The notes below the pieces were generated by a model. That model searched no databases and had not been told where the DNA came from. It worked only from the letters and a program-made list of their open reading frames with translations. Both the position numbers and the translations under genes were made by a program. A stretch of DNA of 47,520 nt from Lentisphaeria bacterium (GTDB taxonomy: Bacteria; Verrucomicrobiota; Lentisphaeria; Victivallales; Victivallaceae), in assembly GCA_017508015.1 (NCBI GenBank), contig JAFVZS010000042.1, positions 1-47,520 on the forward strand. Reading direction: 5' to 3'. Positions 33,021-42,761 of this stretch are shown piece by piece (positions within the stretch are counted from its first letter, which is position 1; each line of letters begins with the position of its first letter).

Positions 33021-33914
33021 ATGACATTTACCGCTTTTATTTTGGTATTTATTTCGGTTTTCATGCATGCCGGATGGAATTTTCTTGGCAAGAAAGAGAG
33101 TCCATCGGCGGCATTTTTTCTTTTGGCCGCATTCGCCGGAACTCTTTTCTGTCTGCCGTTTGCGCTTTGCAGCGGGGTGGATTTTTTTGCAATACCGCTG
33201 AAATTCTGGAGGCTGCTGATCATAAGTATTTTATTCAATTTGGTTTACTTTGTGGCACTGGCCAGAGGTTATCGCTGTGGAGATATTTCACTGGTTTATC
33301 CGCTGGGCAGGGCCTTGCCGGTTTTATTGACGGCGATAGTTACTTCTCTTTGCGGTATCGGTAAAGATTTGTCCGATTGTGCCTTCGCCGGAATGGTGAC
33401 AGTTTTTGCCGGATGTATCATTATGCCTTTGCAGCAATGGCGTGATTTCAAGTTGAAAACCTATTTTTCCAAAGTGTCGCTTTGGATTTTGCTGATAAGC
33501 ATCGGCACGACCGGATATACGATCTTTGACAGCATGGATATGGAAATTTTGAAGCAGATTTATTTCAAAAATACCATTCTGCAAGCCATATTTTATATGG
33601 GAGCAGCGGATGCGCTCATTACTTTCGGTATGTTCTGGATTGTGATTTTCAGCCGCAATGAACGCCGGGAGTTAATGCGGATCTCCCGTTCTTATGCACC
33701 GTATATTGCCGGAATTTTTACGGCATCTGCCTACATATTGGTGCTTCTGGCGATGAATCATGTTGATAATGTCTGCTATATTCAGGCATTCCGGCAGATG
33801 AGTCTGCCGGTCGGTATGCTGGCCGGGGTATTGATTCTCAAGGAATCCTGTTCTCTTCCCAAAATAATTGGAATCCTGCTGGTGATCAGCGGTTTGATAA
33901 TGACCTCACTTTGA
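33021..33914 (+). CDS. EamA/DMT-family transporter
   Basis: 297 residues with about ten hydrophobic helices in two repeats. Typical DMT features: FISVFMHAGWNFLGKK at the start, YPLGRALPVLLTA in repeat one, and SLPVGMLAGVLILKES in repeat two. Exports or takes up small metabolites; substrate unknown. Its last 9 nt overlap the convergent tcdA gene. Confidence 0.85.
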   Translation: MTFTAFILVFISVFMHAGWNFLGKKESPSAAFFLLAAFAGTLFCLPFALCSGVDFFAIPLKFWRLLIISILFNLVYFVALARGYRCGDISLVYPLGRALPVLLTAIVTSLCGIGKDLSDCAFAGMVTVFAGCIIMPLQQWRDFKLKTYFSKVSLWILLISIGTTGYTIFDSMDMEILKQIYFKNTILQAIFYMGAADALITFGMFWIVIFSRNERRELMRISRSYAPYIAGIFTASAYILVLLAMNHVDNVCYIQAFRQMSLPVGMLAGVLILKESCSLPKIIGILLVISGLIMTSL

Positions 33915-34607
33915 GAGCATGTGCCGGATCGCTGCTGCGGCGCAGAAACAGCCGAATATTGCCGGCATGTAGCTTATGCTGCCGATTTTCTTCTCTGAAA
34001 ATGAGCGTTGCGGCAATTCCGGGGAGTAAACGGTCAAGACTCCTTTGCTGATACCGAGGCTTTTGAGTTTTCCTCTCATGACTCTGGCCAGCGGGCAGCC
34101 GCAAGTTTTACTTAAATCGGCAATTTTTACTTGTGCCGGATCGATTTTACCACCGGCGCCCATAGCTGAAACAAATGGGATACCGGAATGTTTCAACTGC
34201 CGGATAAGTTCCACTTTCACCGGTACATCGTCGATCGCATCGACCACAAAATCGTAGTTGTTCTGCAGAATCAGGGTGATATCTTCCGGAGTTCTTAAAA
34301 AAGTATTGAATGCATTGAATGTGCCGTCGGGGTTGATTTCCTGACAACGTGCTGCCAATACTTGTGCTTTGGCTTCGCCGATGGTGGAAGTTAAAGCGAT
34401 GATCTGCCGGTTGCAGTTGGATATATCCACCGTGTCGCCATCCAGCAGATCGACAGTTCCGACTCCGCTGCGGGCGATATTCTCTGCGGCATATCCACCG
34501 ACTCCACCGACTCCGACGACCAGCACCCGCTTGACAGCCAGTATGCTTGAAGCATCACTGCCAAAGAGCAAATCGGTGCGGGAAAATCTTTCAAACGGCT
34601 CAGTCAT
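33906..34607 (-). CDS. tcdA: tRNA threonylcarbamoyladenosine dehydratase
   Basis: 233 residues, ThiF/E1-like. TcdA uses ATP to cyclise t6A37 in tRNA to ct6A. Opening FERFSRTDLLFG, nucleotide loop VGVGGVGGYAAENIARSG, the Asp-bearing LLDGDTVDISNCNRQ, and KTCGCPLARVMR match the family. ATG at 34607 is used; an upstream in-frame start would enter the TatD gene. Last of the pfp-gatC-gatA-ruvC-tatD-tcdA run. Confidence 0.9.
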   Translation of the reverse strand: MTEPFERFSRTDLLFGSDASSILAVKRVLVVGVGGVGGYAAENIARSGVGTVDLLDGDTVDISNCNRQIIALTSTIGEAKAQVLAARCQEINPDGTFNAFNTFLRTPEDITLILQNNYDFVVDAIDDVPVKVELIRQLKHSGIPFVSAMGAGGKIDPAQVKIADLSKTCGCPLARVMRGKLKSLGISKGVLTVYSPELPQRSFSEKKIGSISYMPAIFGCFCAAAAIRHMLSK

Positions 34608-34609
34608 AG

Positions 34610-35221
34610 TCAAATCTCCAAAAAATCGGCAAAACACCGGTCAGTGAATTTTTCAACATCTCTGATATTGAATAATGTTTTTACTTTGTCCAGCAGTTGC
34701 ATTACATTGCATTCCGGATCATCATCGCTCTCAAATCCGTATGCGCCGCCGGCATTGCCGAGCTTATTCATCAGAGAAATTTTATCTGTCGCTTTTCTGC
34801 TGAATGATACGGTAATATTCCTTTTCCACAGCTCATCAAGCATTTCCGGCGAAGAGTTGAAGCCGTGAAGCATCACTTTTATTCCGGAAAAATGTTTTAA
34901 TGCGGCAAACAATTCCTGAAATGCGTGTACACAGTGAATAACCACCGGTTTCTGGCAATCTGCGGCAAGAGACAGCAAGGCATGCAAATAGTGCTGTTGA
35001 ATATCATTTCCCGGTCCACGGAGTTTATCGATACCGATTTCTCCCAGGGCGGCAAAATCCGGTAAAAGATCCGGCGACGGTAAAATTTGCGAATCGAATA
35101 TTTCCGGAAGCTGCCAGGGGTGGAATTCCAATGAAGTGAATCTGCCGGGCAGAGGTATCGATGAAGAGATCAATGCCCGTACTTCTGTATCCGGATTGTG
35201 GGTATGAAAGTCGCTCGCCAT
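34610..35221 (-). CDS. TatD-family metal-dependent hydrolase, short form
   Basis: 203 residues, about 50 shorter than usual TatD. The metal motif HxH is at H6 and H8 (DFHTHNP), with LGEIGID, PVVIHCVHAF and a C-terminal GFESDDDPE that match the metal ligands of the family. Deoxyribonuclease or deacylase activity is known for relatives. Its ATG shares one base with the ruvC stop. Confidence 0.82.
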   Translation of the reverse strand: MASDFHTHNPDTEVRALISSSIPLPGRFTSLEFHPWQLPEIFDSQILPSPDLLPDFAALGEIGIDKLRGPGNDIQQHYLHALLSLAADCQKPVVIHCVHAFQELFAALKHFSGIKVMLHGFNSSPEMLDELWKRNITVSFSRKATDKISLMNKLGNAGGAYGFESDDDPECNVMQLLDKVKTLFNIRDVEKFTDRCFADFLEI

Positions 35222-35733
35222 CAGAGACTCTTTCCAATGCCATTAAAATCAGGGAAACGCAACCGCTGAATATGACACATCGCCAATGCCAGAGCATCGG
35301 TACTGTCCAACGGTATTTTTTCTGTTTCAATGCCGAATTCGGCCGCCAGAATAAAGGCGATCTGTTTTTTATCGGCACTTCCGCAGCCGGTCGCGGCGCG
35401 CTTGGCCACGCTGGGCGCATAGGCGTAAGCGGGAATTTGACAATTGGCCAGCGCAGTCAGTATACCGCCGCGGGCCATACCGAGAATAATTGCGGTTTTG
35501 GCGTTCCGTCCGAGAAAAGGCTCTTCCAAAACGGCACAATCCGGTGAATAAAGTGAAATCAATTCACAAATGCCGCCGTGCAGACGGCGCAAACACTCAG
35601 TATGCGGCATGGAAGGCTTGTTGCAGATGACTCCGCAATCAAGAATTTCCATGCCGTCACCGGCGGATGGATCGACTTTTATCACTCCGTATCCGGTGGT
35701 CCGGATCGCCGGGTCTATACCGAGGATTACCAT
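35221..35733 (-). CDS. ruvC: Holliday junction endonuclease RuvC
   Basis: 170 residues. Resolves Holliday junctions with RuvAB during recombination. Active-site acids are visible: D7 (GIDPAIRTTG), E70 (VLEEPF), and D143/D146 (DSTDALALAMCH); GSADKKQI is another conserved block. ruvA and ruvB are not nearby. Two bp after gatA, overlapping tatD by one base. Confidence 0.95.
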   Translation of the reverse strand: MVILGIDPAIRTTGYGVIKVDPSAGDGMEILDCGVICNKPSMPHTECLRRLHGGICELISLYSPDCAVLEEPFLGRNAKTAIILGMARGGILTALANCQIPAYAYAPSVAKRAATGCGSADKKQIAFILAAEFGIETEKIPLDSTDALALAMCHIQRLRFPDFNGIGKSL

Positions 35734-35735
35734 AA

Positions 35736-37175
35736 TTACTTCATAAAAGCCGCGGCAGCTTCAAGCATGACTTTTTCACCGAGTGCCGGAGCCATAAGCT
35801 GGGCCGCAACCGGCATTTTGGTCGCTTCATCGATACCGGCGGGGATACTGATCCCGCAGTGACCGGATAAGTTGAGCGCGATGGTGAAAATATCAGACAG
35901 ATACATCTGAAGCGAGTCGCTTTTTTCATTGAATTTGAATGCCACTTGCGGTGTGACCGGAGTCAACAGCAGATCGCATTGCTTGAATGCCTCTTCAAAG
36001 TCGCGGCTTATCAGAGTGCGTACCCGCTGGGCACGCAGGTAATAGGCATCGTAATATCCGCTGGAAAGCACATAAGTGCCCAACAGTATCCGCCGTTTGA
36101 CCTCATCACCGAAACCGGCTCCCCGTGATTTATAATAGGTATCTACCAGACCATTTGCCTCCTGACGGCTGCCGTAACGGATACCGTCAAAGCGGGCGAG
36201 GTTGGCACTGGCTTCTGCGGTGGCAATGATGTAATACACCGCCACGGCATATTTGGTATGGGGCAGGGATACTTCAACGATTTCACCGCCGAGAGCTTTG
36301 ATTTTGGCGATTGTTTCATCCATCACTTTGGCAACCGCATCGCTTAACCCGCCGCTGAAATACTCTTTGGGCAAACCGAATTTCAATCCGGTCAAAGAAC
36401 CGGAGGCCGCTCCTTTGCGGGCCGCATCGGCATAACCGCCGGCAGGATCGGGTAAAGTCGTCGAGTCATGCGGATCAAAGCCGGAAATCGCATCGAGAAT
36501 GATTCCGGCATCTTCAGCATCATTGCACAATGGGCCGATTTGATCCAGGCTGGAAGCAAACGCCACCAAACCGTATCGGGAAACTCTGCCGTAAGTCGGT
36601 TTTACTCCGACAACACCGCAAAATGCCGCCGGCTGACGGATGGAGCCGCCGGTATCTGATCCGAGGGCTGCCGGAGCGAAATCTGCGGCGATACAGGCGG
36701 CAGAACCACCGGATGAACCGCCTGGGACCCGGGAAGTATCCAGAGGATTTTTTGTTTGCTTGAATGCACTGTTTTCACAGCTTGATCCCATGGCAAACTC
36801 ATCCATATTCAATCTGCCGAAAGGGATGAATCCCTGTTTTTTCAGCAATTCAACGGCGGTTGCATCGTACGGTGACTTTACCGGCTCAAGCAGTTTGGAA
36901 GCGCATGAACAGCGTTCACCTCTGACGCAGATATTGTCTTTTACCGCAATCGGAATGCCGTCAAAATCCCCGAGGGCTTGGCCATTCTGACGCCGGATGT
37001 CGGCGGCTTTTGCGGCATTTAGCATATTTTCCCGGTCGATTTCCAGGAAGGCACCGATTTCACTGTCGCGGTTGTCGATATTTTTCAGATATTCCCGGCA
37101 GAGTTCTTCCGAGGAAAAAACGCCGTCTTTGAGATTTCGGCTCAAGGCGTGAATGGTTGATTTTTTCAAATCCAT
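35736..37175 (-). CDS. gatA: Glutamyl-tRNA(Gln)/aspartyl-tRNA(Asn) amidotransferase subunit A
   Basis: 479 residues. GatA frees ammonia from glutamine for transamidation of mischarged tRNA. Ser-Ser-Lys triad: K79 (IAVKDN), cis-Ser around 154-155 (GGSSGGS), and S178 (GSDTGGS). The partner gatC is 3 bp upstream; gatB is not in the window. Confidence 0.96.
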   Translation of the reverse strand: MDLKKSTIHALSRNLKDGVFSSEELCREYLKNIDNRDSEIGAFLEIDRENMLNAAKAADIRRQNGQALGDFDGIPIAVKDNICVRGERCSCASKLLEPVKSPYDATAVELLKKQGFIPFGRLNMDEFAMGSSCENSAFKQTKNPLDTSRVPGGSSGGSAACIAADFAPAALGSDTGGSIRQPAAFCGVVGVKPTYGRVSRYGLVAFASSLDQIGPLCNDAEDAGIILDAISGFDPHDSTTLPDPAGGYADAARKGAASGSLTGLKFGLPKEYFSGGLSDAVAKVMDETIAKIKALGGEIVEVSLPHTKYAVAVYYIIATAEASANLARFDGIRYGSRQEANGLVDTYYKSRGAGFGDEVKRRILLGTYVLSSGYYDAYYLRAQRVRTLISRDFEEAFKQCDLLLTPVTPQVAFKFNEKSDSLQMYLSDIFTIALNLSGHCGISIPAGIDEATKMPVAAQLMAPALGEKVMLEAAAAFMK

Positions 37176-37178
37176 TAT

Positions 37179-37478
37179 TTATTCCTCCTCACTGGGCAGA
37201 ACCCGCGGCACTTTGATCAGATCGCCGTGAACGATTCCCGGAGCATTGGCCAGCATGACCTCTCTGGGGAAGGAACTTTTGGCTTCATCCTGCCGCCAGA
37301 CGTTGGTCAATTGTGCCGCATGAGCGGTGGGTTCGACACCGGTGACGTCAACTTCGCCGAGTTCAGCGATGTATTCGACCACACGGCCGAGCTCCTGCTG
37401 AAGCTTTTCGGCTTGTTCAGCAGAGAGATCGAGCCGGGCGAGATCGGCAACATATTTGATGTCGATTTCAGAACTCAT
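37179..37478 (-). CDS. gatC: Aspartyl/glutamyl-tRNA amidotransferase subunit C
   Basis: 99 residues. Small helical subunit that wraps GatA and GatB. Typical start IDIKYVADLARLDLSAEQAE and the later VDVTGVEPTAH. Two bp after pfp and 3 bp before gatA. Confidence 0.93.
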   Translation of the reverse strand: MSSEIDIKYVADLARLDLSAEQAEKLQQELGRVVEYIAELGEVDVTGVEPTAHAAQLTNVWRQDEAKSSFPREVMLANAPGIVHGDLIKVPRVLPSEEE

Positions 37479-37480
37479 TT

Positions 37481-39139
37481 TCAGATCGAGCCGCCTTTTT
37501 CCAGAGTCAAAGTTTTGGTGACCAGGTCACAGACGCAGGAAGGACCGAAATACTGGATCGGACCGGGATAGACAAAACTGGTCTCTTTGGCCCACAGTGC
37601 ACGTTTGGCGGCGAATTCTTTGAATGGTGCGCCATCCAGTTCGACCAGAGCTTTGCGGATAACCGGTTTATCGGCACCGTGACGGCGTTCCATATTGAGC
37701 ATCATGGTGATCGGAATACCTCCGGCGATCCATTCTGCTGCCGGTTTGATGGTATTGCGGACACTTGACATGTAACCGGTACGTCCGGCTCCGATCAATG
37801 CCGCTGCATTGTAACCGAGGCTGTAACAGTAGTCGGCATCGTAGTTGGAAGGAGCCGCGCAACGGCCTTCATAGCCGAAAAAGTGGGTCTGGGTGGCAAA
37901 TTTACCTTTGTAAGTACCGGCGGCCTTCATGGCTTTCAGTTTGGTGCCGACCATTTCGGCGAGCATTTTTTCGGTTTCGATCAAAGAGACCTGCACGTTG
38001 CCGTGGGGGTCGCGGTCATTGCAGAGCTGCATCTGGATACCGGCGGGCAGTGAAGCGAAAACTTTGGCGGATTCAGCAGAGAGTTTTCCGGCGGCAAAGG
38101 CGACCTTTTCATTTTTATCCATCGCTTCAACAGCTTCGGCATTTTCCGCCAGCAGGTCGTTGAGTTCGGCGATAAGAACTTTGATTTCCGGGATGAATTC
38201 GACCAGACCTTCCGGGATGAGGGCGACACCGAAATTCATGCCGATAGCGGCTCTGCCGGCGACGATGGCGGCGAGATCATCAACGATTTGGCCAAGGGTC
38301 ATTTTTTTGGCCGCGACTTCTTCAGAAATGATTGCAGCATTGGGCTGGGTCTGCAGAGCGCATTCCAAAGCGATATGTGAAGCGGAACGGCCCATCAATT
38401 TGATGAAGTGCCAATATTTTTTTGCAGAATTGGCATCGCGGCCGATATTACCGATCAATTCGCTGTACACCCGGCAGGCGGTATCGAAACCGAAACTGGC
38501 TTCGATCCACTCATTTTTGAGGTCGCCGTCGATGGTTTTGGGGCAGCCGATGACCTGAATTCCGACATTGTTGCTTTTGAAGTATTCCGCCAGCACGCAG
38601 GCGTTGGTATTGGAGTCATCACCGCCGATGATGACCAGCGCGGAAATACCGGCTTTTTCGCAGTTGGCTTTGGCAGCTTCAAACTGCTCTTCGGTTTCCA
38701 GTTTGGTGCGTCCGGAACCGATCATATCAAAACCGCCGGTATTGCGGTAAGCATCGATGATGTCAGCGGTCAATTCCATGAATTCACCTTTGACCAGACC
38801 ATCGGGGCCTTTGAGGAATCCGAAAAGGCGGCTGTTTTCATTCAGAGATTTGAGGCCGTCAAAAAGACCGGCGATAACGTTGTGTCCGCCGGGGGCCTGT
38901 CCGCCGGAAAGGATCACGCCGACATTGATCGCAGCTTTTTTCTCACCGCAACCGGGAGCAAAGGTCAGCACCGGGCTGCCGAAAGTGCTTTTGAAGAGAG
39001 CTTGAATCTTTTCGACATCGGCAACTGCGGTGGTGGCTCCGCCTTCCTGAACGCAGACGGCTGCGCCTTTCTGCAAAGCGGCGGGGAGTTTCGGGGCATA
39101 GGCGGCACGTGCCTCCTGCAACGGAGAGATCTTACTCAT
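37481..39139 (-). CDS. pfp: Diphosphate-dependent fructose-6-phosphate 1-phosphotransferase, long form
   Basis: 552 residues. Reversible glycolytic step using pyrophosphate in place of [19 protein letters not shown], the GGDDSNTNA loop (Asp at the position that sets PPi use), and [12 protein letters not shown] with the catalytic Asp are all present; length matches the PfpB/TP0108-type long group. Many codons end in C or G, suggesting strong expression. First gene of the run to tcdA, with its own promoter. Confidence 0.94.
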   Translation of the reverse strand: MSKISPLQEARAAYAPKLPAALQKGAAVCVQEGGATTAVADVEKIQALFKSTFGSPVLTFAPGCGEKKAAINVGVILSGGQAPGGHNVIAGLFDGLKSLNENSRLFGFLKGPDGLVKGEFMELTADIIDAYRNTGGFDMIGSGRTKLETEEQFEAAKANCEKAGISALVIIGGDDSNTNACVLAEYFKSNNVGIQVIGCPKTIDGDLKNEWIEASFGFDTACRVYSELIGNIGRDANSAKKYWHFIKLMGRSASHIALECALQTQPNAAIISEEVAAKKMTLGQIVDDLAAIVAGRAAIGMNFGVALIPEGLVEFIPEIKVLIAELNDLLAENAEAVEAMDKNEKVAFAAGKLSAESAKVFASLPAGIQMQLCNDRDPHGNVQVSLIETEKMLAEMVGTKLKAMKAAGTYKGKFATQTHFFGYEGRCAAPSNYDADYCYSLGYNAAALIGAGRTGYMSSVRNTIKPAAEWIAGGIPITMMLNMERRHGADKPVIRKALVELDGAPFKEFAAKRALWAKETSFVYPGPIQYFGPSCVCDLVTKTLTLEKGGSI

Positions 39140-39205
39140 TTTTGTTGTTCCTTTTTTTTAATAATCAATGGTTGATTGTTGACCGATAAAAAATGACATC
39201 TACAT

Positions 39206-39234
39206 AAGATAATTCAAAACCGCCGATTAATCAA
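39206..39234 (-). promoter_or_regulatory. Putative promoter of the pfp-gatCA-ruvC-tatD-tcdA run
   Basis: Minus strand: -35 TTGATT (39229-39234), 17-bp spacer, -10 TATCTT (39206-39211), with the -35 inside the last codons of the glycosyltransferase gene. Confidence 0.5.
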
Positions 39235-40003
39235 GGTTTTTTTCCGGTTTTTTCAGAACTTCTTCCCAGGGACGGCGGAAACTTTTTTCATCGCTGGAAA
39301 AGCAGTTGAAACGGATAATGTGCCACAAAGCTGCAAAACCATCCTTCCAGCCGATTTTTTTACCTTCATCGTAACGGCGCGGCTGGTAGGAGATTGGCAC
39401 TTCCCAAATTCTCAACTTGCGGGAACGTGCCAGCTTGGCGGTCAATTCCACTTCGATGCCGAAACGCTCGGAAGTAAGCTTCAGGTTTTGAATGACCTCT
39501 CTGCGGAATGCCTTGTAGCAGGTCTCCATATCCGACAGATGGATATCGGAAAAAACATTGGATAAGAATGTGAGAAACTTATTTCCCATTTCATGCCGGA
39601 AATAACGCACCTGACCGGGGGAATTCATGAATCTTGCTCCGTACACCGCATCGGCTTTACCGTTGACCAGCGGCTGGATAACTTGCGGATAATCTTCCGG
39701 AGTGTATTCAAAGTCGGCATCCTGAACAATCACGTAATCTTTTGAAGCGGCGGCAAATCCCCGGATGATTGCGGCACCTTTACCGTGGTTGACTTCCTGC
39801 TGAAGCAGTTTTACCCGCGGGTCATCCCGGAATTTTTGCAGTGCCTGCCAGCTGCCGTCTTTGGAAGCGTCATCGATAATGAGCAATTCGCCGACTTCCG
39901 GACGGGCCAGTACGAGGGAAACGATTTCACAGATGGTCGCCTCCTCATTGTAGACCGGCATCACCACTGACAGAGAGGCTTCGGGAATGGGAATATTTTT
40001 CAT
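39227..40003 (-). CDS. Family 2 glycosyltransferase, dolichol-phosphate mannosyltransferase-like
   Basis: 258 residues, no membrane segment. SVVMPVYNEEATI and the metal-binding DADFEY (DxD) fit GT2; the later FRREVIQNL and the PRRYDEGKKIGWKDG block fit DPM1/Ppm1-like enzymes that load a sugar on a polyprenyl phosphate. Lying after uppP and proC, it may act on the same lipid carrier that uppP recycles. Acceptor unknown. Confidence 0.88.
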   Translation of the reverse strand: MKNIPIPEASLSVVMPVYNEEATICEIVSLVLARPEVGELLIIDDASKDGSWQALQKFRDDPRVKLLQQEVNHGKGAAIIRGFAAASKDYVIVQDADFEYTPEDYPQVIQPLVNGKADAVYGARFMNSPGQVRYFRHEMGNKFLTFLSNVFSDIHLSDMETCYKAFRREVIQNLKLTSERFGIEVELTAKLARSRKLRIWEVPISYQPRRYDEGKKIGWKDGFAALWHIIRFNCFSSDEKSFRRPWEEVLKKPEKNLD

Positions 40004-40006
40004 GAT

Positions 40007-40810
40007 TCAATTCTTTCCTAATTCTCTGGAACGTTCAGCGGCGGCCCGTACCGCTTTGATGACTGTTCCGGAAAAAGCTTGGGCGGCAAGCACTTCCAAT
40101 GCTCTTGATGTGGTTCCTCCCGGACTGGTGACCTGATCTTTCAATGTGGTCGGGTGGATTCCGGTCTGAAGGACCATTTCAGCTGCTCCGATCACCGTCT
40201 GGGCGGCGAGCTGCAAAGCAGTGTTCCGGGGCAGTCCTTCGGCAACTCCGCCGTCTGCCAGAGCCTGAATGAATTCAAAAACATAGGCCGGTCCGCTGCC
40301 GGAAAGAGCTGTCACTGCATCAAGATCATTTTCTTTCAGTTCCATGGCAATGCCGAATGAAGAAAGTATTTGTCCGGCCAGAGCTTTTTCCTCAATTGTG
40401 ACTGATTCGCTTGCCGCATAGCCGGAAGCTCCTCTGCCGACCAGAGCCGGAGTATTGGGCATAACTCTGATGATCCGGGCTGCTCCGGTGATTTCCTGCA
40501 GGCGGGCAATTGATATACCGGCGGCAATGGAGATGATAAGTTTATCCTTGAGCAGAGCCTGATAAGGCATCAATGCGGCACCGATCACTTGCGGTTTTAC
40601 TGCCACCAGAATATTTTCCGCTCCGGCGATTTTTTTTGCCGGATCGGTTGTATCAACTTCAATGCCGCTGGCGGAAGAAAAAAGTTTTGCAGCATTGGCG
40701 TCCGGGTCAAAAGCCCCCAACTCTCCGGGATGGAAACAACCGGATTTCACCAGTCCCCCGGCAATGGCGGCGGCCATTTTTCCGCTGCCGATAAAGTATA
40801 ATTTTTTCAT
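40007..40810 (-). CDS. proC: Pyrroline-5-carboxylate reductase
   Basis: 267 residues. Last step of proline synthesis (P5C to proline with NAD(P)H). N-terminal IGSGKMAAAIAGGL nucleotide loop; VMPNTPALVG, ALSGSGPAYVF and DQVTSPGGTTSRAL at the C-terminus are diagnostic. Three bp before the GT2 gene and 7 bp after uppP. Confidence 0.95.
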   Translation of the reverse strand: MKKLYFIGSGKMAAAIAGGLVKSGCFHPGELGAFDPDANAAKLFSSASGIEVDTTDPAKKIAGAENILVAVKPQVIGAALMPYQALLKDKLIISIAAGISIARLQEITGAARIIRVMPNTPALVGRGASGYAASESVTIEEKALAGQILSSFGIAMELKENDLDAVTALSGSGPAYVFEFIQALADGGVAEGLPRNTALQLAAQTVIGAAEMVLQTGIHPTTLKDQVTSPGGTTSRALEVLAAQAFSGTVIKAVRAAAERSRELGKN

Positions 40811-40817
40811 AAACAGA

Positions 40818-41630
40818 TCAGCCTTTGCTTAAAGAGATTATCTGCCACACCATGATTGATGCTCCGAGCAGAAACAAGTACCATGAGAAATAAGAAAGTT
40901 TGCGCTTTTTGATCAATTTGATCAGCAAGCCCAAACTGGCGAAACTTACTGTTGCAGAGATCGCAAACCCCAGAAACAATTGTCCGGCAGAGAAGCGGCC
41001 GAGTTGAAATCCACTGTCTGCCAGATCAATGATTTCCAGTAAAGTTGCACCGGCGATCGCCGGCAGAGCCAGCAGAAAAGAAAAGGTCGCCGCCGATTCA
41101 AAACGGATGCCGGAAAGAATCCCGGCGGCAATGGTACTGCCGGAGCGGGATACGCCGGGGATAATGGCGAATGCCCGAGCGAATCCCACTGTCAGTGACT
41201 GGCGCAAAGTGATCTCTTTCAGTTCAGTATTGCTGTGTGAACGGAGTTTTTCCTTGCCGGTCAGGCGCAGTATTGATGCGGTGATGAGAAAACCCATGGC
41301 AACAGAGAGCATATCGCCGAATAACTCCTGAGCCAGCCCGGTTTTTTTCAAAATGATACCGGCGATACCGGCCGGAATGGAACCGGTGATCACCATGCCG
41401 AGCAAATGCAGCTGATCTTTTTTGAGAAATCCCAGAAGAGTTCTGAAGTAAAAGGCAACGATTGCCAGCAGAGATCCGGCATGGAGTACGATGCTGAATG
41501 CGGCTCCTTCATTTTCCGGAAGATCGAATAGTGAACTGAGTACTGCCAGATGTCCGGATGAACTTATGGGCAGAAATTCTGCAATACCCTGCAATGCGGC
41601 GAGGATGACAACGATAAACCAGATATTCAT
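40818..41630 (-). CDS. uppP: Undecaprenyl-diphosphatase
   Basis: 270 residues, polytopic membrane protein (BacA/UppP). Removes phosphate from undecaprenyl diphosphate to recycle the cell-wall lipid carrier. Both active-site blocks are present: ALQGIAEFLPISSSGHL and PGVSRSGSTIA. ATG at 41630 chosen; upstream in-frame residues are hydrophilic and overlap the small membrane gene. Confidence 0.95.
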   Translation of the reverse strand: MNIWFIVVILAALQGIAEFLPISSSGHLAVLSSLFDLPENEGAAFSIVLHAGSLLAIVAFYFRTLLGFLKKDQLHLLGMVITGSIPAGIAGIILKKTGLAQELFGDMLSVAMGFLITASILRLTGKEKLRSHSNTELKEITLRQSLTVGFARAFAIIPGVSRSGSTIAAGILSGIRFESAATFSFLLALPAIAGATLLEIIDLADSGFQLGRFSAGQLFLGFAISATVSFASLGLLIKLIKKRKLSYFSWYLFLLGASIMVWQIISLSKG

Positions 41631-41649
41631 GATAATTGAATGTACTTTC

Positions 41650-41844
41650 TCAAAACACTTTGATTTTTTCAAGAACCCGGTCACCGGATTCTTTGGTTTG
41701 TTCCCATTTGCTTTCGATTTGTTCCACCCCTTGGGCTTTTATTTCCGGTTTGTCCTTGAGGTAGAAGTAATAAAAAACTGCTCCGCCGAGTGCGACAGCG
41801 AGGATGAAACCGATGAATATTCCACAGGCGCAAGACAATTTCAT
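41650..41844 (-). CDS. Small single-span membrane protein, function unknown
   Basis: 64 residues: one hydrophobic helix (about 5-27) after a short N-terminus with two Cys, then a charged helical tail. Not recognised. The Cys at C7 is not in a clear lipobox. Lies between the XRE regulator (6-bp gap) and uppP (19 bp), so likely co-transcribed. Confidence 0.6.
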   Translation of the reverse strand: MKLSCACGIFIGFILAVALGGAVFYYFYLKDKPEIKAQGVEQIESKWEQTKESGDRVLEKIKVF

Positions 41845-41850
41845 TATCGA

Positions 41851-42666
41851 TCATCTCCCGGCATTTCCGTCGATATGCAACGGGGTGATTGTAAATTCCA
41901 GCACGGTGGCATCCCACTTCTTTTTCCGTGAAACGTTGCGGCGCGGTTTGGAAAACAACGATTCCAAATGGTTGAAATCCCGTTCTCCTTCGTGAAGGAT
42001 CACCTGATAAGAGCCATCGGTGTATGCTTCCAGAGTGAGTGCCGAAAAGGAGTGCGGTGTATCCTGTGAAACTACCAGCTGCACCGGGCCGGGATAGTTC
42101 AAACCGACGAGGCAGCCGGCGGTTTTGATGATCACCGGTGAGCCGAGGGAACCGTAATCCCGGATCGCAGTATCATGGACATTGAGCATGGCATATTCAT
42201 AAAGATTCATCCCCTTATCCATACCGTTGAGGGTAAACAAATCGACAATGGGAATGCCTGTTTCGTTCAATTCGGCAAAGATCAGCGGAGCCTGCCGGAG
42301 CTCATCGTCATACTCCTTGAAAAGTTTGTTGAAATTTTTTTGATCATTCTGCTCCTGATCGTCACCGTTTTCATCGTCATCGGCGGCGGTCTGTTCATCC
42401 CAGTCGATGGTTTCAGCCTCCCAATTTTCACCGGCCTCTTCGATTGCAAGATTCAAAAGACGGTGAAGTGTGGCGCATCCGGTATCCGGTACGCACAGCA
42501 ACAGCAGTATTTCGTTGAGTTGTTCCGGGCGCGGAAGGGCGGTGCCGTGGATGAATTGTGACAAGGCCGACGAAGACATGCCGAGAGCCTGAGCGATGAT
42601 CGTCTTGCGTATGCCGGATTCCTGAATGATATTGTACAATTCGTTGGCAAATGCTTCTCTGCTCAT
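41851..42666 (-). CDS. XRE-type helix-turn-helix protein with acidic linker
   Basis: 271 residues. Residues 1-60 are an HTH domain (IIAQALGMSSSALSQFIHG). An acidic low-complexity stretch follows (about 88-108, many Asp/Glu/Asn). The C-terminal 150 residues are not recognised; they are beta-rich by eye (PVIIKTAGCLVGLNYPGPVQLVVSQD) and end in a basic patch PRRNVSRKKKW. First gene of the run that includes uppP, proC and GT2; it may control it. Ligand unknown. Confidence 0.75.
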   Translation of the reverse strand: MSREAFANELYNIIQESGIRKTIIAQALGMSSSALSQFIHGTALPRPEQLNEILLLLCVPDTGCATLHRLLNLAIEEAGENWEAETIDWDEQTAADDDENGDDQEQNDQKNFNKLFKEYDDELRQAPLIFAELNETGIPIVDLFTLNGMDKGMNLYEYAMLNVHDTAIRDYGSLGSPVIIKTAGCLVGLNYPGPVQLVVSQDTPHSFSALTLEAYTDGSYQVILHEGERDFNHLESLFSKPRRNVSRKKKWDATVLEFTITPLHIDGNAGR

Positions 42667-42761
42667 GTGATTGCAAGCCTCCGGTTGATTTTGTAAAAAA
42701 TATAAAGACTTTTCAGCGGCAATTGCAAAAAAAGTCAGTTTCTGAAATCGCTTTCTTATAT

